In this document: piece after piece, positions 9,787 through 16,315 of the stretch
Layout: each line of letters begins with the position of its first letter
How positions within the stretch are numbered: position 1 is the first letter of the stretch
Assembly (NCBI GenBank): GCA_964482955.1
Contig: CAYZZW010000050.1
Span: 1-25,578, forward strand
Direction: 5' to 3'
DNA from: JAPLSN01 sp964482955
Lineage (GTDB): Bacteria; Spirochaetota; Spirochaetia; Treponematales; UBA12059
Length of the DNA: 25,578 nt
Notes under the pieces: generated by a model
The model's database searches: none
What the model saw: only the letters and a program-made list of their open reading frames with translations
Told to the model about the DNA's origin: nothing
Program-made: the position numbers and the translations under genes

Positions 9787-11087
9787 TTCCCGCCGCGAAT
9801 GTACGCCGCCGCCTTGGCGGCGTCCGCAAATGAAGCGCCTTCGCGCGTGGCGAGATTCTTCACGTTGAAGGTACCCGCGGCCTGTTCCTCCGAGCCGAGC
9901 GTCACGCCGAAGGGAATGCCCTTGCGCTCGGCGTAGGTGAACTGCGCGGCCATCTTCTTCGGTTCCGGATACACTTCGCAGGTCACGCCGGCGGCGCGGA
10001 GCCCCGCGGCCAGCTTGCGATACGCGCCCGCCAGGGTTTCGTCCGTGTTGAAGACGATGACGTCCGTGTATCCGGACTTCGTCGCCGCCTTCCCGAGTTC
10101 CTCGAGGGCGGCGATGAGGCGGTCGAGCCCGACCGACGCGCCGACGCCGGGCAGCTTCTGCTTCGTGTACAGCGAGGCGAGGTCGTTGTAGCGGCCGCCC
10201 GAACAGACAGAGCCGATTTCCGGCAGGCGGTCGAGGAAGGTTTCGAAGACGACGCCCGTGTAGTAGTCGAGCCCGCGCGTGATCGAGGGATCGAGGACGA
10301 CGTGCCGTTCGAGCCCGGCTTCCTTCGCGAAGTCGAGTATGGAGGCGACGCGACGGCTGTCCTCGGCTTCGCCTCCGGCGAGGCGCGCCATCTTGTCGAG
10401 CGTGGCGGCGTTCGAGGCTTCCGCCTTGATGAAGTCGAGGATGGTGCGCGCGGTCGCGTCGTCCGTCAGCTCGGCGAGGAGCCTGCCCGTCTCGTCGGGA
10501 CCGATCTTCGCGAGCTTGTCGACGGTTCGGAGGATCTCGACCGACTTTTCGCGGGCGCCAGCGGTTTCGAGGAAGCGGTTGAAGACGCCGCGGTGGTTGA
10601 AGCGCACCGCGTAGCCGCCCGAGTCGAGCGCGGCCATGGACGCGCAGATCGTCTCGATGATGTCGAAATCGGCGCCCGCGCAGTCGGCTCCGACGATGTC
10701 GAAGTCGCACTGCATGAATTCGCGGTAGCGGCCGCGCTGGGTGTTCTCCCCGCGCCACACCTTGGCGATGTGGTAGCGGCGGAAGGGCAGGTACAGCTCG
10801 GAGTGGTGCTCGGCCATGAAGCGCGCGAACGGCACCGTGAGGTCGAAGCGCATCGCCACGTCGCGATCGCCGTGGTCCTTGAAGCGGTAGACCTGCTTTT
10901 CGGTCTCGCCGCCGCCCTTGCCGAGCAGGATCTCGGCGTACTCGAGCACCGGCGTGTCGATGGGCACGAAGCCCATGGCCCGGAAGACGCGGACGAGCCG
11001 TTCGACGAGCTCGGCGCGCTGGATCTCCGCGTTCGGGAGCGAATCGCGGAAGCCTTTGAGCACCCGCGGCTGAATCAAGTCACCCAT
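9783..11087 (-). CDS. hisS: Histidine--tRNA ligase
   Basis: 434 aa, a class II aminoacyl-tRNA synthetase that charges tRNA-His in the cytoplasm. It shows RFDLTVPFARF (80-90), motif 2 region RRYHIAKVWRGENTQRGR (103-120) with EFMQCDFDIVG, the histidine-binding signature LDYYTGVVFE (from 273), a motif 3 segment VGASVGLDRLIAAL, and a C-terminal anticodon-binding domain (VIVFNTDE to YIRGGK). The start MGDLIQPRVLKGFRD at 11085-11087 fits HisRS N-termini; the frame is open further up but the extra residues are not HisRS-like. There is no Shine-Dalgarno sequence, and a strong extended -10 box ends 6 nt upstream, so the message may be leaderless. First gene of the hisS-lipoprotein-trmB operon. Confidence 0.96.
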   Translation of the reverse strand: MGDLIQPRVLKGFRDSLPNAEIQRAELVERLVRVFRAMGFVPIDTPVLEYAEILLGKGGGETEKQVYRFKDHGDRDVAMRFDLTVPFARFMAEHHSELYLPFRRYHIAKVWRGENTQRGRYREFMQCDFDIVGADCAGADFDIIETICASMAALDSGGYAVRFNHRGVFNRFLETAGAREKSVEILRTVDKLAKIGPDETGRLLAELTDDATARTILDFIKAEASNAATLDKMARLAGGEAEDSRRVASILDFAKEAGLERHVVLDPSITRGLDYYTGVVFETFLDRLPEIGSVCSGGRYNDLASLYTKQKLPGVGASVGLDRLIAALEELGKAATKSGYTDVIVFNTDETLAGAYRKLAAGLRAAGVTCEVYPEPKKMAAQFTYAERKGIPFGVTLGSEEQAAGTFNVKNLATREGASFADAAKAAAYIRGGK

Positions 11088-11093
11088 GGGCGC

Positions 11094-11122
11094 ATTATGC
11101 CAATCCGCGGCCCGATGTGCAA
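11094..11122 (-). promoter_or_regulatory. Promoter of the hisS operon, probably giving a leaderless mRNA
   Basis: On the minus strand: TTGCAC (11117-11122), a 17-bp spacer and CATAAT (11094-11099), the latter preceded by TGG as an extended -10. Six nucleotides separate the -10 box from the hisS ATG, so the expected start point coincides with the start codon. No T-box-like leader can fit in this space. Confidence 0.6.
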
Positions 11123-11150
11123 CCGCCGGGAGCCAATACATGAAAGGCAA

Positions 11151-11210
11151 CCACGGAGACTAGGAGGGGTGGCCACGGAAAACACGGAGGAAGGAAGAAT
11201 GGGGAAGGAT
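11151..11210 (+). repeat. ACGGAG-rich intergenic repeat, copy A
   Basis: Begins CCACGGAGAC and continues through GGCCACGGAAAACACGGAGG to AGAATGG. Aligned by eye, it matches the reverse complement of copy B (12393-12452) over about 55 nt with scattered mismatches and one 1-nt gap. It shares the ACGGAG core with the palindromic copy C at 23909-24022. Purine-rich sequence of the same flavour continues to about 11232. There is no reading frame of note. Confidence 0.7.
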
Positions 11211-11267
11211 AAAGAAAATCGGAGGATGGAGGCTTTGGGGTGCGTATCACGAATCGAGTTTTGATCG

Positions 11268-11276
11268 TGCTACAAT
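11268..11276 (+). promoter_or_regulatory. Extended -10 promoter element of the accessory gene pair
   Basis: TGC immediately before TACAAT (11271-11276) makes an extended -10 element. No good -35 hexamer lies at the usual distance. Transcription would start near 11283, about 57 nt before the ATG at 11340. Confidence 0.4.
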
Positions 11277-11339
11277 GCTGTTGTTAGCCATGATGGCGCG
11301 AAATACATGTGCGGCAGCGATGAGATGAAGGAAAGGGGC

Positions 11340-11762
11340 ATGTGTGACCTCACAAGACTCGTTGTCGGATTTTTCTGTCTTGCCATGGTAATCGGCGCGT
11401 ACGCGATCACGAGAGCGTTGATGGCGAGGAGCCTCGACGCGGCAGTCGCACGGCGGCGCGCGCTCTCCGAGAGCGAGGAAGGGCGCGAGCGGCTTGAACG
11501 GGAAGCCGAACGGCGGCGACGTCGGTCAGTTGCGCTCCAGCCATTGATGAATGTACTGATTTTGAACGCTTCGGCCTGTTTGATTTTAGTGGGAATTTCC
11601 GGGATTATTCTCTGCGTCGGCGAGCTGCGTGGCGGGATTCCTCCGACGGAGATCTTGTCCAGAAACAACGGGATGCTACTCGCAACTCCTTTCGCCGGAG
11701 CTTATGGCGTCATCTTGATGGTCAGATTTTTCAAGACCATTATCGCACGGAGGCGGTCATGA
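11340..11762 (+). CDS. Hypothetical small membrane protein with a charged helical segment
   Basis: 140 aa from the ATG at 11340, preceded by GAAAGGGG; in-frame ATGs at 11307 and 11325 are alternatives with poorer ribosome binding sites. Three hydrophobic segments are visible: ~5-27, ~70-93 and ~111-131. Between the first two lies a strongly charged, Arg/Glu-rich stretch (residues 29-62, e.g. EREAERRRRR) that looks like a short coiled coil. No domain was recognised. Base composition is visibly lower in GC than the flanking genes (30 of 60 bases are G or C over 11341-11400), suggesting acquisition. Its stop overlaps the next gene's start as ATGA, so the two are translated together. Confidence 0.65.
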   Translation: MCDLTRLVVGFFCLAMVIGAYAITRALMARSLDAAVARRRALSESEEGRERLEREAERRRRRSVALQPLMNVLILNASACLILVGISGIILCVGELRGGIPPTEILSRNNGMLLATPFAGAYGVILMVRFFKTIIARRRS

Positions 11763-12154
11763 CCCTGTATCGGCCGGTCGGATTGTTCGAGTATCGCCTC
11801 ATCGAGGAATCTGGCTTCGCGAGATTCCCCCCGCGGCTCTATTGGCAGCCGATTTTTTATCCAGTTCTCACGGAATCCTATGCCGTGAAAATCGCGCGGG
11901 AATGGAATACCGCCGACAAGGCGAGCGGATACGTCGGATACGTCACGAAATTCGAAGTCGACGGGGATTACGCCGCGCGCTTCGAGGTCCACGTCGTCGG
12001 AAACGAAGACTGCCAGGAGTTGTGGGTGCCGTCCGAAGAGCTGGAGGATTTTAACGCTCACTTGCGCGGCAAGATCGAGATCGTGGAAATCTTCAAAGGC
12101 CCCGACTTCGACGAGAATGCGGTGATGCCGGCGATGCTCAAAGAGGAATTTTAA
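11759..12154 (+). CDS. Small cytosolic protein of the family often labelled 'ADP-ribosylation/crystallin J1'
   Basis: 131 aa. The sequence MTLYRPVGLFEYRLIEESGF, then FPPRLYWQPIFYPVL, ARFEVHVVG, ELWVPSEELEDFN and KIEIVEIFKG resembles a widespread stand-alone family whose database name 'ADP-ribosylation/crystallin J1' is, as far as I know, a propagated label without functional proof. There is no signal peptide or membrane segment. The four-base ATGA overlap with the upstream membrane-protein gene indicates translational coupling. GC is lower than in the neighbours (35 of 60 bases over 11881-11940). Function unknown; immunity, antitoxin or small-ligand sensing are only guesses. Confidence 0.75.
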   Translation: MTLYRPVGLFEYRLIEESGFARFPPRLYWQPIFYPVLTESYAVKIAREWNTADKASGYVGYVTKFEVDGDYAARFEVHVVGNEDCQELWVPSEELEDFNAHLRGKIEIVEIFKGPDFDENAVMPAMLKEEF

Positions 12155-12392
12155 GTTTGGTAAAAGTTCACAAATGACGGTTACGCTAGCAGGGTGGATC
12201 GGTTGGGTGCCAAGCACGTAAAATCGAGTGGGCTTTGGCTCGCGTTTCGGTCAGGGCAGCGAGTCATGTTGACATGACACCATTAGTGGTAGTGCTTGTG
12301 TACCGAGGTATGGAGATACTGCAAGTCGCGGCCGCCTGAGCTGGCTCCGCCATGGTTGCGGTGCCTGGCACTCAGGGAGCGCGATAAACATG
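12155..12392. other. Intergenic stretch without a recognisable gene
   Basis: Together with repeat B and the coaX promoter this is a 411-nt gap. Apart from a 16-bp palindrome at 12263-12278, I see no open frame with coding character, no RNA gene and no terminator hairpin with a T-run. Frames crossing it lack a ribosome binding site and resemble no family I know. Confidence 0.5.
12263..12278. promoter_or_regulatory. Perfect 7-bp inverted repeat containing TTGACA, operator-like
   Basis: GTCATGT, 2-nt spacer, ACATGAC. A perfect TTGACA hexamer (12269-12274) overlaps the right half, but no good -10 box lies 16-18 bp downstream on the plus strand. It could be a transcription-factor site or a relic of the acquired module. 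Confidence 0.25.
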
Positions 12393-12452
12393 AACTCCAT
12401 GCTCCTTTTCTTCTCCGTGCTCTCAGTGGCCCAAATCTCCGCGTCTCCGTGG
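12393..12452 (-). repeat. ACGGAG-rich intergenic repeat, copy B, inverted relative to copy A
   Basis: Read on the minus strand from 12452: CCACGGAGACGCGGAGAT, GGGCCACTGAGAGCACGGAG, then a purine-rich run to GCATGGAGTTCA. Same order of blocks as copy A, opposite orientation. A and B bracket the two-gene accessory module. Confidence 0.7.
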
Positions 12453-12529
12453 TCATTCCGATGCGGGTCGTCCTCTTCGTGTCGCAGCCGGGAAGTCCCG
12501 CGATAGCTTTTCGGTTTGTTTTCCTCCGC

Positions 12530-12558
12530 TTGACAGCGGGCGTGCCCGAATCCATCAT
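12530..12558 (+). promoter_or_regulatory. Promoter of coaX, probably giving a leaderless mRNA
   Basis: Perfect TTGACA (12530-12535), a 17-bp spacer and CATCAT (12553-12558, four of six matches). The expected start point is at about 12565, directly at the ATG at 12566. No Shine-Dalgarno sequence precedes either possible ATG (12557 or 12566). Confidence 0.5.
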
Positions 12559-12565
12559 GCCCCTC

Positions 12566-13342
12566 ATGCTGCTCGTCATCAATGTCGGCAATACGAACGT
12601 GCTCGGGGGCGTCTTCGAGGGCGCGAAGGGCGCGCGGACGCTCCGGGACGGGTTCCGCGTGCGGACCTCGCTCAAGAAGAGGGAGGACGAGTACGCATCG
12701 ATCGTGCGCGGCGTGCTCGCCGAAAAGGGCGTCGAGCCGGGCGCGATCGACCGGGTCATCGTGGCGTCGGTGGTGCCGCCCCTCACGGACGTGATCGCGT
12801 CGACGGCGCGGCGCCTGTTCCGGGCGGAGCCGACGATCGTCGGGCCGGCGGTGTACCCGAAGCTGCCGCTCGGCATCCTGGCGCCGGACGAGATCGGGAC
12901 GGACTTGGTGGCGGACGCGTTGGCGGCGTTCAAGAAGGCGGGCGGCGCGTGCGTGGTCGTGGATTTCGGCACGGGCCTCTCGTTCACGGCAGTGGACGCG
13001 GACGGCACGATCGCGGGCGTCGCCATCGCGCCGGGCTTGTCGCTCGCGGTGGAAGCCCTGGCCAAGGGGACGGCGCAACTGCCGGAGATTCCCATCGCGG
13101 CGCCGCCTTCGGTCATGGGGAAGAATACCGTGCAGTCGATCCAGTCGGGCGTGGTGCTCGGCTACGTGGGACTCGTCGAGGGCATCGTGGGGCGCATGAA
13201 GCGGGAGCTCGGTGGAAACACGCGCGTCTTCGCGACGGGAGGACTGTGCCGGATCGTCGCGCCGCTCACGTCGGTGTTCGACGAAGTCGACCCGGAGCTG
13301 ACCTTGAAGGGACTCGCGCTCATGGCCGACTTGACCGCGTGA
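12566..13342 (+). CDS. coaX: Type III pantothenate kinase CoaX
   Basis: 258 aa, the usual CoaX length of about 255. It catalyses the first step of coenzyme A synthesis, phosphorylation of pantothenate by ATP, in the cytoplasm, and has an ASKHA fold. Motifs: PHOSPHATE-1 VINVGNTN (4-11), ASVVPPLT (67-74), DEIGTDLVADA (108-118; D113 corresponds to the conserved Asp of the GxD motif), VVDFGTG (131-137), and APGLSLAVEAL with SVMGKNTVQSIQSG and GYVGLVEGIVGRMKREL. Residue 6 is Asn, whereas CoaX proteins I know have Asp there. The start at 12566 gives MLLVINVGNTN, matching the family; 12557 would add MPL. Alone in its transcription unit. Confidence 0.92.
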   Translation: MLLVINVGNTNVLGGVFEGAKGARTLRDGFRVRTSLKKREDEYASIVRGVLAEKGVEPGAIDRVIVASVVPPLTDVIASTARRLFRAEPTIVGPAVYPKLPLGILAPDEIGTDLVADALAAFKKAGGACVVVDFGTGLSFTAVDADGTIAGVAIAPGLSLAVEALAKGTAQLPEIPIAAPPSVMGKNTVQSIQSGVVLGYVGLVEGIVGRMKRELGGNTRVFATGGLCRIVAPLTSVFDEVDPELTLKGLALMADLTA

Positions 13343-13444
13343 CGGTTCGCGCGCGGATGCGCGGCCGCGCCAGGGGGCGCAGCGGAAAACCCGCAGCCGG
13401 CGCGGCTTGGCCGCGGCGGCGAGGATTTGGAGCGGAGCACCCGG

Positions 13445-13505
13445 CCTCCGCGGGGACGCCTCGGGCGTACACGTCGGTAAGTCGATCGTGGCGTCCCCGC
13501 GGAGG
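13445..13505. terminator. Perfect 16-bp inverted repeat between convergent genes, possible bidirectional terminator
   Basis: CCTCCGCGGGGACGCC (13445-13460) and its exact reverse complement (13490-13505) flank a 29-nt loop. It lies between the 3' ends of coaX (plus) and the 13523-13966 gene (minus). Neither arm is followed by a T-run, so classical Rho-independent termination is uncertain; it could protect 3' ends or be a small repeat element. The surrounding 13343-13522 holds nothing else recognised. Confidence 0.5.
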
Positions 13506-13522
13506 AGGCGCCCCGAATGTCT

Positions 13523-13966
13523 TCAGGAGTTGAGGAGTTCCGAGAGTTCGTCGTGCGAGACGACGTCGACGTCGAAGGTTTCTCCGCCGACGAGTTCCCC
13601 GAGGACGTTGCGGATGTCCTCGGACAGGAGGCGGACGTCCTGGTAGGCGATCTGGAGTTCGTCGCGCGACGGGGCGAGCGCGGCGGAGAGTTCTCCGGCG
13701 CCGGACAGGAGTTCCGACGCGACGTCGGACAGGTCGCACGCGGAGCGGAGCAGGAGCTTGAGGTATTCGGGGCGCTCCACGACGCGGGTGTTGGCCTTGA
13801 GGGCGCCGTGCAGGGTGCGGATCGACGAGACGGCGTAGCGGAGGTCGGAGACGACGCGCGGCGCGCAGTACTCCGGGTCGATTTCGAGCTTGAGGGCGTC
13901 GCGGAGGAGCTTGACGACCCGATGGACGAAGTAGATGTCGTCCTGGTAATGGATTTTCTGCGCCAT
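13523..13966 (-). CDS. Conserved-looking helical protein of unknown function
   Basis: 147 aa from the ATG at 13964-13966 (MAQKIHYQDDIYFVHRVVKL). It has no signal peptide or membrane span. The whole chain reads as amphipathic helices with leucine spacing (LKLEIDPEY, RRP-like breaks absent; LKLLLRSACDLSDVASELL, DVRLLSEDIRNVLGELVGG), suggesting a helical bundle. The frame is open upstream, but the extra residues look non-coding (Arg/Pro-rich, no ribosome binding site). No domain was recognised. It is divergent from the rpsF operon and convergent with coaX, so it stands alone. Codon use matches the neighbours. Confidence 0.6.
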   Translation of the reverse strand: MAQKIHYQDDIYFVHRVVKLLRDALKLEIDPEYCAPRVVSDLRYAVSSIRTLHGALKANTRVVERPEYLKLLLRSACDLSDVASELLSGAGELSAALAPSRDELQIAYQDVRLLSEDIRNVLGELVGGETFDVDVVSHDELSELLNS

Positions 13967-14050
13967 TGCATCATGTATCGGCAGATTCCGGACCGGGATT
14001 GACCTTCTCCGCGCGCGATGACGCCTTCCTGGTTCGGATGTCCCGATCGC

Positions 14051-14079
14051 TTGTAATTCCTTTCGGTATCTGGTACAGT
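14051..14079 (+). promoter_or_regulatory. Promoter of the rpsF-ssb-rpsR-rplI-dnaB operon
   Basis: TTGTAA (14051-14056), a 17-bp spacer and TACAGT (14074-14079), preceded by TGG as an extended -10 element. Transcription from about 14086 leaves a leader of some 87 nt before rpsF. Confidence 0.65.
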
Positions 14080-14130
14080 ACCCCGCCTCTTTATCCGTCC
14101 GAGGGCACATCACGAATAGGACGGATCGAA

Positions 14131-14151
14131 CCGGCGGCTTTCGACCGCCGG
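14131..14151 (+). promoter_or_regulatory. Hairpin in the rpsF leader
   Basis: CCGGCGG (14131-14137) pairs perfectly with CCGCCGG (14145-14151) around a 7-nt loop, ending about 10 nt before the AGGGAGGA ribosome binding site. S6:S18-binding RNA leaders are known upstream of rpsF in many bacteria. Whether this hairpin is one cannot be decided by eye. Confidence 0.35.
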
Positions 14152-14172
14152 CGAAGACCACAGGGAGGAACC

Positions 14173-14454
14173 ATGAGGTCCTACGAACTTGTCACGATCT
14201 TTCCGTCGGAAGAAGACCTCTTCCGCCAGGGAAAGGAAGCGGTTTCGGCCGAGCTCCTGAAGCAGGGCGCCGTCATCGCCAAGGAAGACGATATGGGAGA
14301 CCGTCAGCTCCAATATCCGATCAAGAAGCGCCCGCGCGGGCACTATTACCTGTACACGGTGAACATCCCGGCGGACAAGATCATCCACGCCGAAAAGGTG
14401 TTCAAGCTCAACACCAACATTCTCAAGTACCTGTTCGTCAGGGTCGAAGCCTGA
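14173..14454 (+). CDS. rpsF: 30S ribosomal protein S6
   Basis: 93 aa, normal S6 length. It starts MRSYELVTIFPSEED and carries the S6 features DRQLQYPIKKRPRGHYYLY and ILKYLFVRVEA; it binds S18 and 16S rRNA in the small-subunit platform. The ATG at 14173 has AGGGAGGA a few nt upstream. The frame is open back to 13966, but that part overlaps the promoter and leader and is not coding. First gene of the S6-SSB-S18-YybS-L9-DnaB operon, 25 nt before ssb. Confidence 0.97.
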   Translation: MRSYELVTIFPSEEDLFRQGKEAVSAELLKQGAVIAKEDDMGDRQLQYPIKKRPRGHYYLYTVNIPADKIIHAEKVFKLNTNILKYLFVRVEA

Positions 14455-14479
14455 CGCACGGTCGGGGGAGAGTCTGAAC

Positions 14480-14962
14480 ATGGCCGATGTCAACGTCGTC
14501 GTGCTGGTCGGGCGCCTCACGCGGGACGCCGAGCTCAAGTACACCAACTCGGGCATGGCGGTCTGCAAGTTCTCGATCGCCATCAACACGCGGAAGAAGC
14601 AGGGCGACCAGTGGGTCGACGAACCCAATTTTTTCGATGTCGTGTTCTGGGGCAAGGGCGGCGAGGCGGTCAACCAGTACCTCACCAAGGGGAAGCAGGT
14701 CGCCGTCGAAGGCGAGCTCAGGCAGAACCGGTGGGAACAGGACGGCCAGAGCCGCAGCAAGGTCGAGATCAGCGCGACCAACGTGCGCTTGCTCGGCGGC
14801 GGTCCCGGCGGCGGCGAACGCGGCGCTTCTCCCTACCAGGGCGGCGAGCGGCCGGCGCGTCCCGCCTATGGCGGAGCCCCGAACGGCGCGCCCGCCCAAG
14901 GCGGCCAGGACCGCGGCGAATCCGCGCCCCCCGACGAATTCAACGACGATATCCCATTCTGA
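14480..14962 (+). CDS. ssb: Single-stranded DNA-binding protein
   Basis: 160 aa. The OB-fold occupies ~1-110 (VVLVGRLTRDAELKYTNSG, FFDVVFWGKGGEAVNQYLTKG, VAVEGELRQNRWEQDGQ). A flexible Gly/Pro/Ala/Gln-rich linker follows, and the acidic tip DDIPF that recruits replication and repair enzymes is intact. Binds ssDNA in replication, recombination and repair. Embedded between the S6 and S18 genes as in most bacteria; 15 nt before rpsR. Confidence 0.97.
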   Translation: MADVNVVVLVGRLTRDAELKYTNSGMAVCKFSIAINTRKKQGDQWVDEPNFFDVVFWGKGGEAVNQYLTKGKQVAVEGELRQNRWEQDGQSRSKVEISATNVRLLGGGPGGGERGASPYQGGERPARPAYGGAPNGAPAQGGQDRGESAPPDEFNDDIPF

Positions 14963-14977
14963 ACCCGGAGGAACACC

Positions 14978-15307
14978 ATGTCCGATACCAAGGAAATCCG
15001 TGAAGAACCCCGCGCGCCCCGCCAGGAAGGCGGAGAGGGCGCCGAGCCCCGCCGCGAGGGCGAAGAGCGCCAGGGCGGCCGCGGCCCCCGCAAGGGCGGC
15101 TTCTTCCGCAAGAAAGTCTGCAAGTTCTGCGCGCAGAAGATGAAGATCGACTACAAGGATCCCGACACGCTCCGCCGCTTCATCACCGAGCGCGGCAAGA
15201 TCCTTCCGCGCCGCATCACCGGCTCCTGCGCCAAGCACCAGCGCCGGCTGGCCGTCGCCATCAAGCGCTCGCGCTCGCTGGCGATGCTGCCGTACGTGGC
15301 GAAATAA
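14978..15307 (+). CDS. rpsR: 30S ribosomal protein S18, with a charged N-terminal extension
   Basis: 109 aa against about 75-90 for typical S18. Residues 1-40 are a low-complexity Glu/Arg/Gly-rich extension. The S18 core starts around 42 (FFRKKVCKFC) and includes IDYKDPDTLRRFITERGKI, LPRRITGSCAKHQRRLA and RSLAMLPYV. C48, C51, C84 and H87 form a likely zinc site (C+ form). Pairs with S6 on the ribosome. A GGAGGA ribosome binding site precedes the ATG. Confidence 0.96.
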   Translation: MSDTKEIREEPRAPRQEGGEGAEPRREGEERQGGRGPRKGGFFRKKVCKFCAQKMKIDYKDPDTLRRFITERGKILPRRITGSCAKHQRRLAVAIKRSRSLAMLPYVAK

Positions 15308-15340
15308 GGCCGTACGGATAAAGGGAATCGGGGAATCGAC

Positions 15341-16315
15341 GTGGAAACGCGCAGCGATCGGGCTCGGGCGGCGTGGTACCCATTCGTCATGGGAGCCGTC
15401 TCGGCGGCCATGTACCTGTCCGCCTTCGCCACGGTCGTCTGCGTGGCGCCCGTGCAGGCGGCGCGCGCGCGCGCGGGGACGAAGTCCTTCGCGGCCGCCG
15501 TCGCCGTCGCGTTCGCGCTCATCGTCGGTTTCACGTTGCTCCTGTTCGCGAAATCGGGCGGGCTGACCGCGAACGGCCTCGCGGAGGCGCTCCTGTACCC
15601 GGCCGTCATCGCGGGCGGCGTCGCGGCGCTCAACTCGGGGCTTCTCGGCACCCGTTCCTATCCGGAGCGGCTCATGCTCGTGGGCGCCCTGTGCGCCGCC
15701 GCGCTGATCCCGTTCCTGTTGAGCATCGGCGCCGACCCGGAGCAGGAAGGCCTCGTGCGCCGTTTGATCGACGGCATGCTGACGACCGCCACGGGCGAAG
15801 GCATGAGCGACGCCGATTTCTCGCGGTTCTACGGGGTCGTGACGCGCGTGACGCGCGCCGTCTTCGGCTTCGCGGTGACCGCGCTTGTGCATCTCAATTA
15901 CTGGATCGGGACGCGCGTGGCCGGGCGGGACGCCCCCGGATCCGTCCTGATGCCCCGGGCATCGGAGCTCCGGGTGTCGCCGCTCCTCGTCTGGCCGTTT
16001 TTCGCGTCCTGGGCGTGCATCCTCGCGTCGCGTTTCGTCGCCGTCCCGGCGTTCGAGACCGTCTCGTGGAACTGCGCGCTCATACTCGCCTTCGGATTCG
16101 CCATGCAGGGCACGGGCGTGGCGGCGCATGCGCTGTCCCGCCTGGGCACGCCGCCGGTCGCGCGCGTCGCGATCGCCTTCGGCGTGACCATGGCGGCCAC
16201 CGTGCCCGTCGTCCTCTTGACGGGCGTGGCGCTGCTCGCCCTGCTCGGCGTGTCCGAAATCTGGATTCCGTACCGACAAACCAAAGGAGAAGACCATGAA
16301 GGTAATCCTCAATAA
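15341..16315 (+). CDS. YybS-like (DUF2232-type) integral membrane protein
   Basis: 324 aa from GTG 15341, preceded by AAGGGAATCGGGGAA. About eight hydrophobic helices: ~14-40, 48-71, 83-103, 110-130, 165-190, 214-235, 243-265 and 278-305. The position between rpsR and rplI is characteristic of YybS/DUF2232 membrane proteins, which are found beside L9 in many bacteria and whose function is unknown. The family call rests on topology and location rather than on a sharp motif. Its last 20 nt overlap the start of rplI, and the rplI ribosome binding site lies inside it, so the two are translationally coupled. Confidence 0.75.
   Translation: METRSDRARAAWYPFVMGAVSAAMYLSAFATVVCVAPVQAARARAGTKSFAAAVAVAFALIVGFTLLLFAKSGGLTANGLAEALLYPAVIAGGVAALNSGLLGTRSYPERLMLVGALCAAALIPFLLSIGADPEQEGLVRRLIDGMLTTATGEGMSDADFSRFYGVVTRVTRAVFGFAVTALVHLNYWIGTRVAGRDAPGSVLMPRASELRVSPLLVWPFFASWACILASRFVAVPAFETVSWNCALILAFGFAMQGTGVAAHALSRLGTPPVARVAIAFGVTMAATVPVVLLTGVALLALLGVSEIWIPYRQTKGEDHEGNPQ

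Noticed and set aside
11151..11232. tRNA or small RNA in the hisS upstream region
   Set aside because: No cloverleaf or T-arm motif; the sequence is the purine-rich repeat.
12296..12565. 87-codon upstream extension of coaX
   Set aside because: Runs through repeat copy B and the promoter; the residues do not resemble CoaX.
13966..14172. Upstream extension of rpsF
   Set aside because: Covers the promoter and the leader; S6 proteins begin at the ATG at 14173 behind a strong ribosome binding site.
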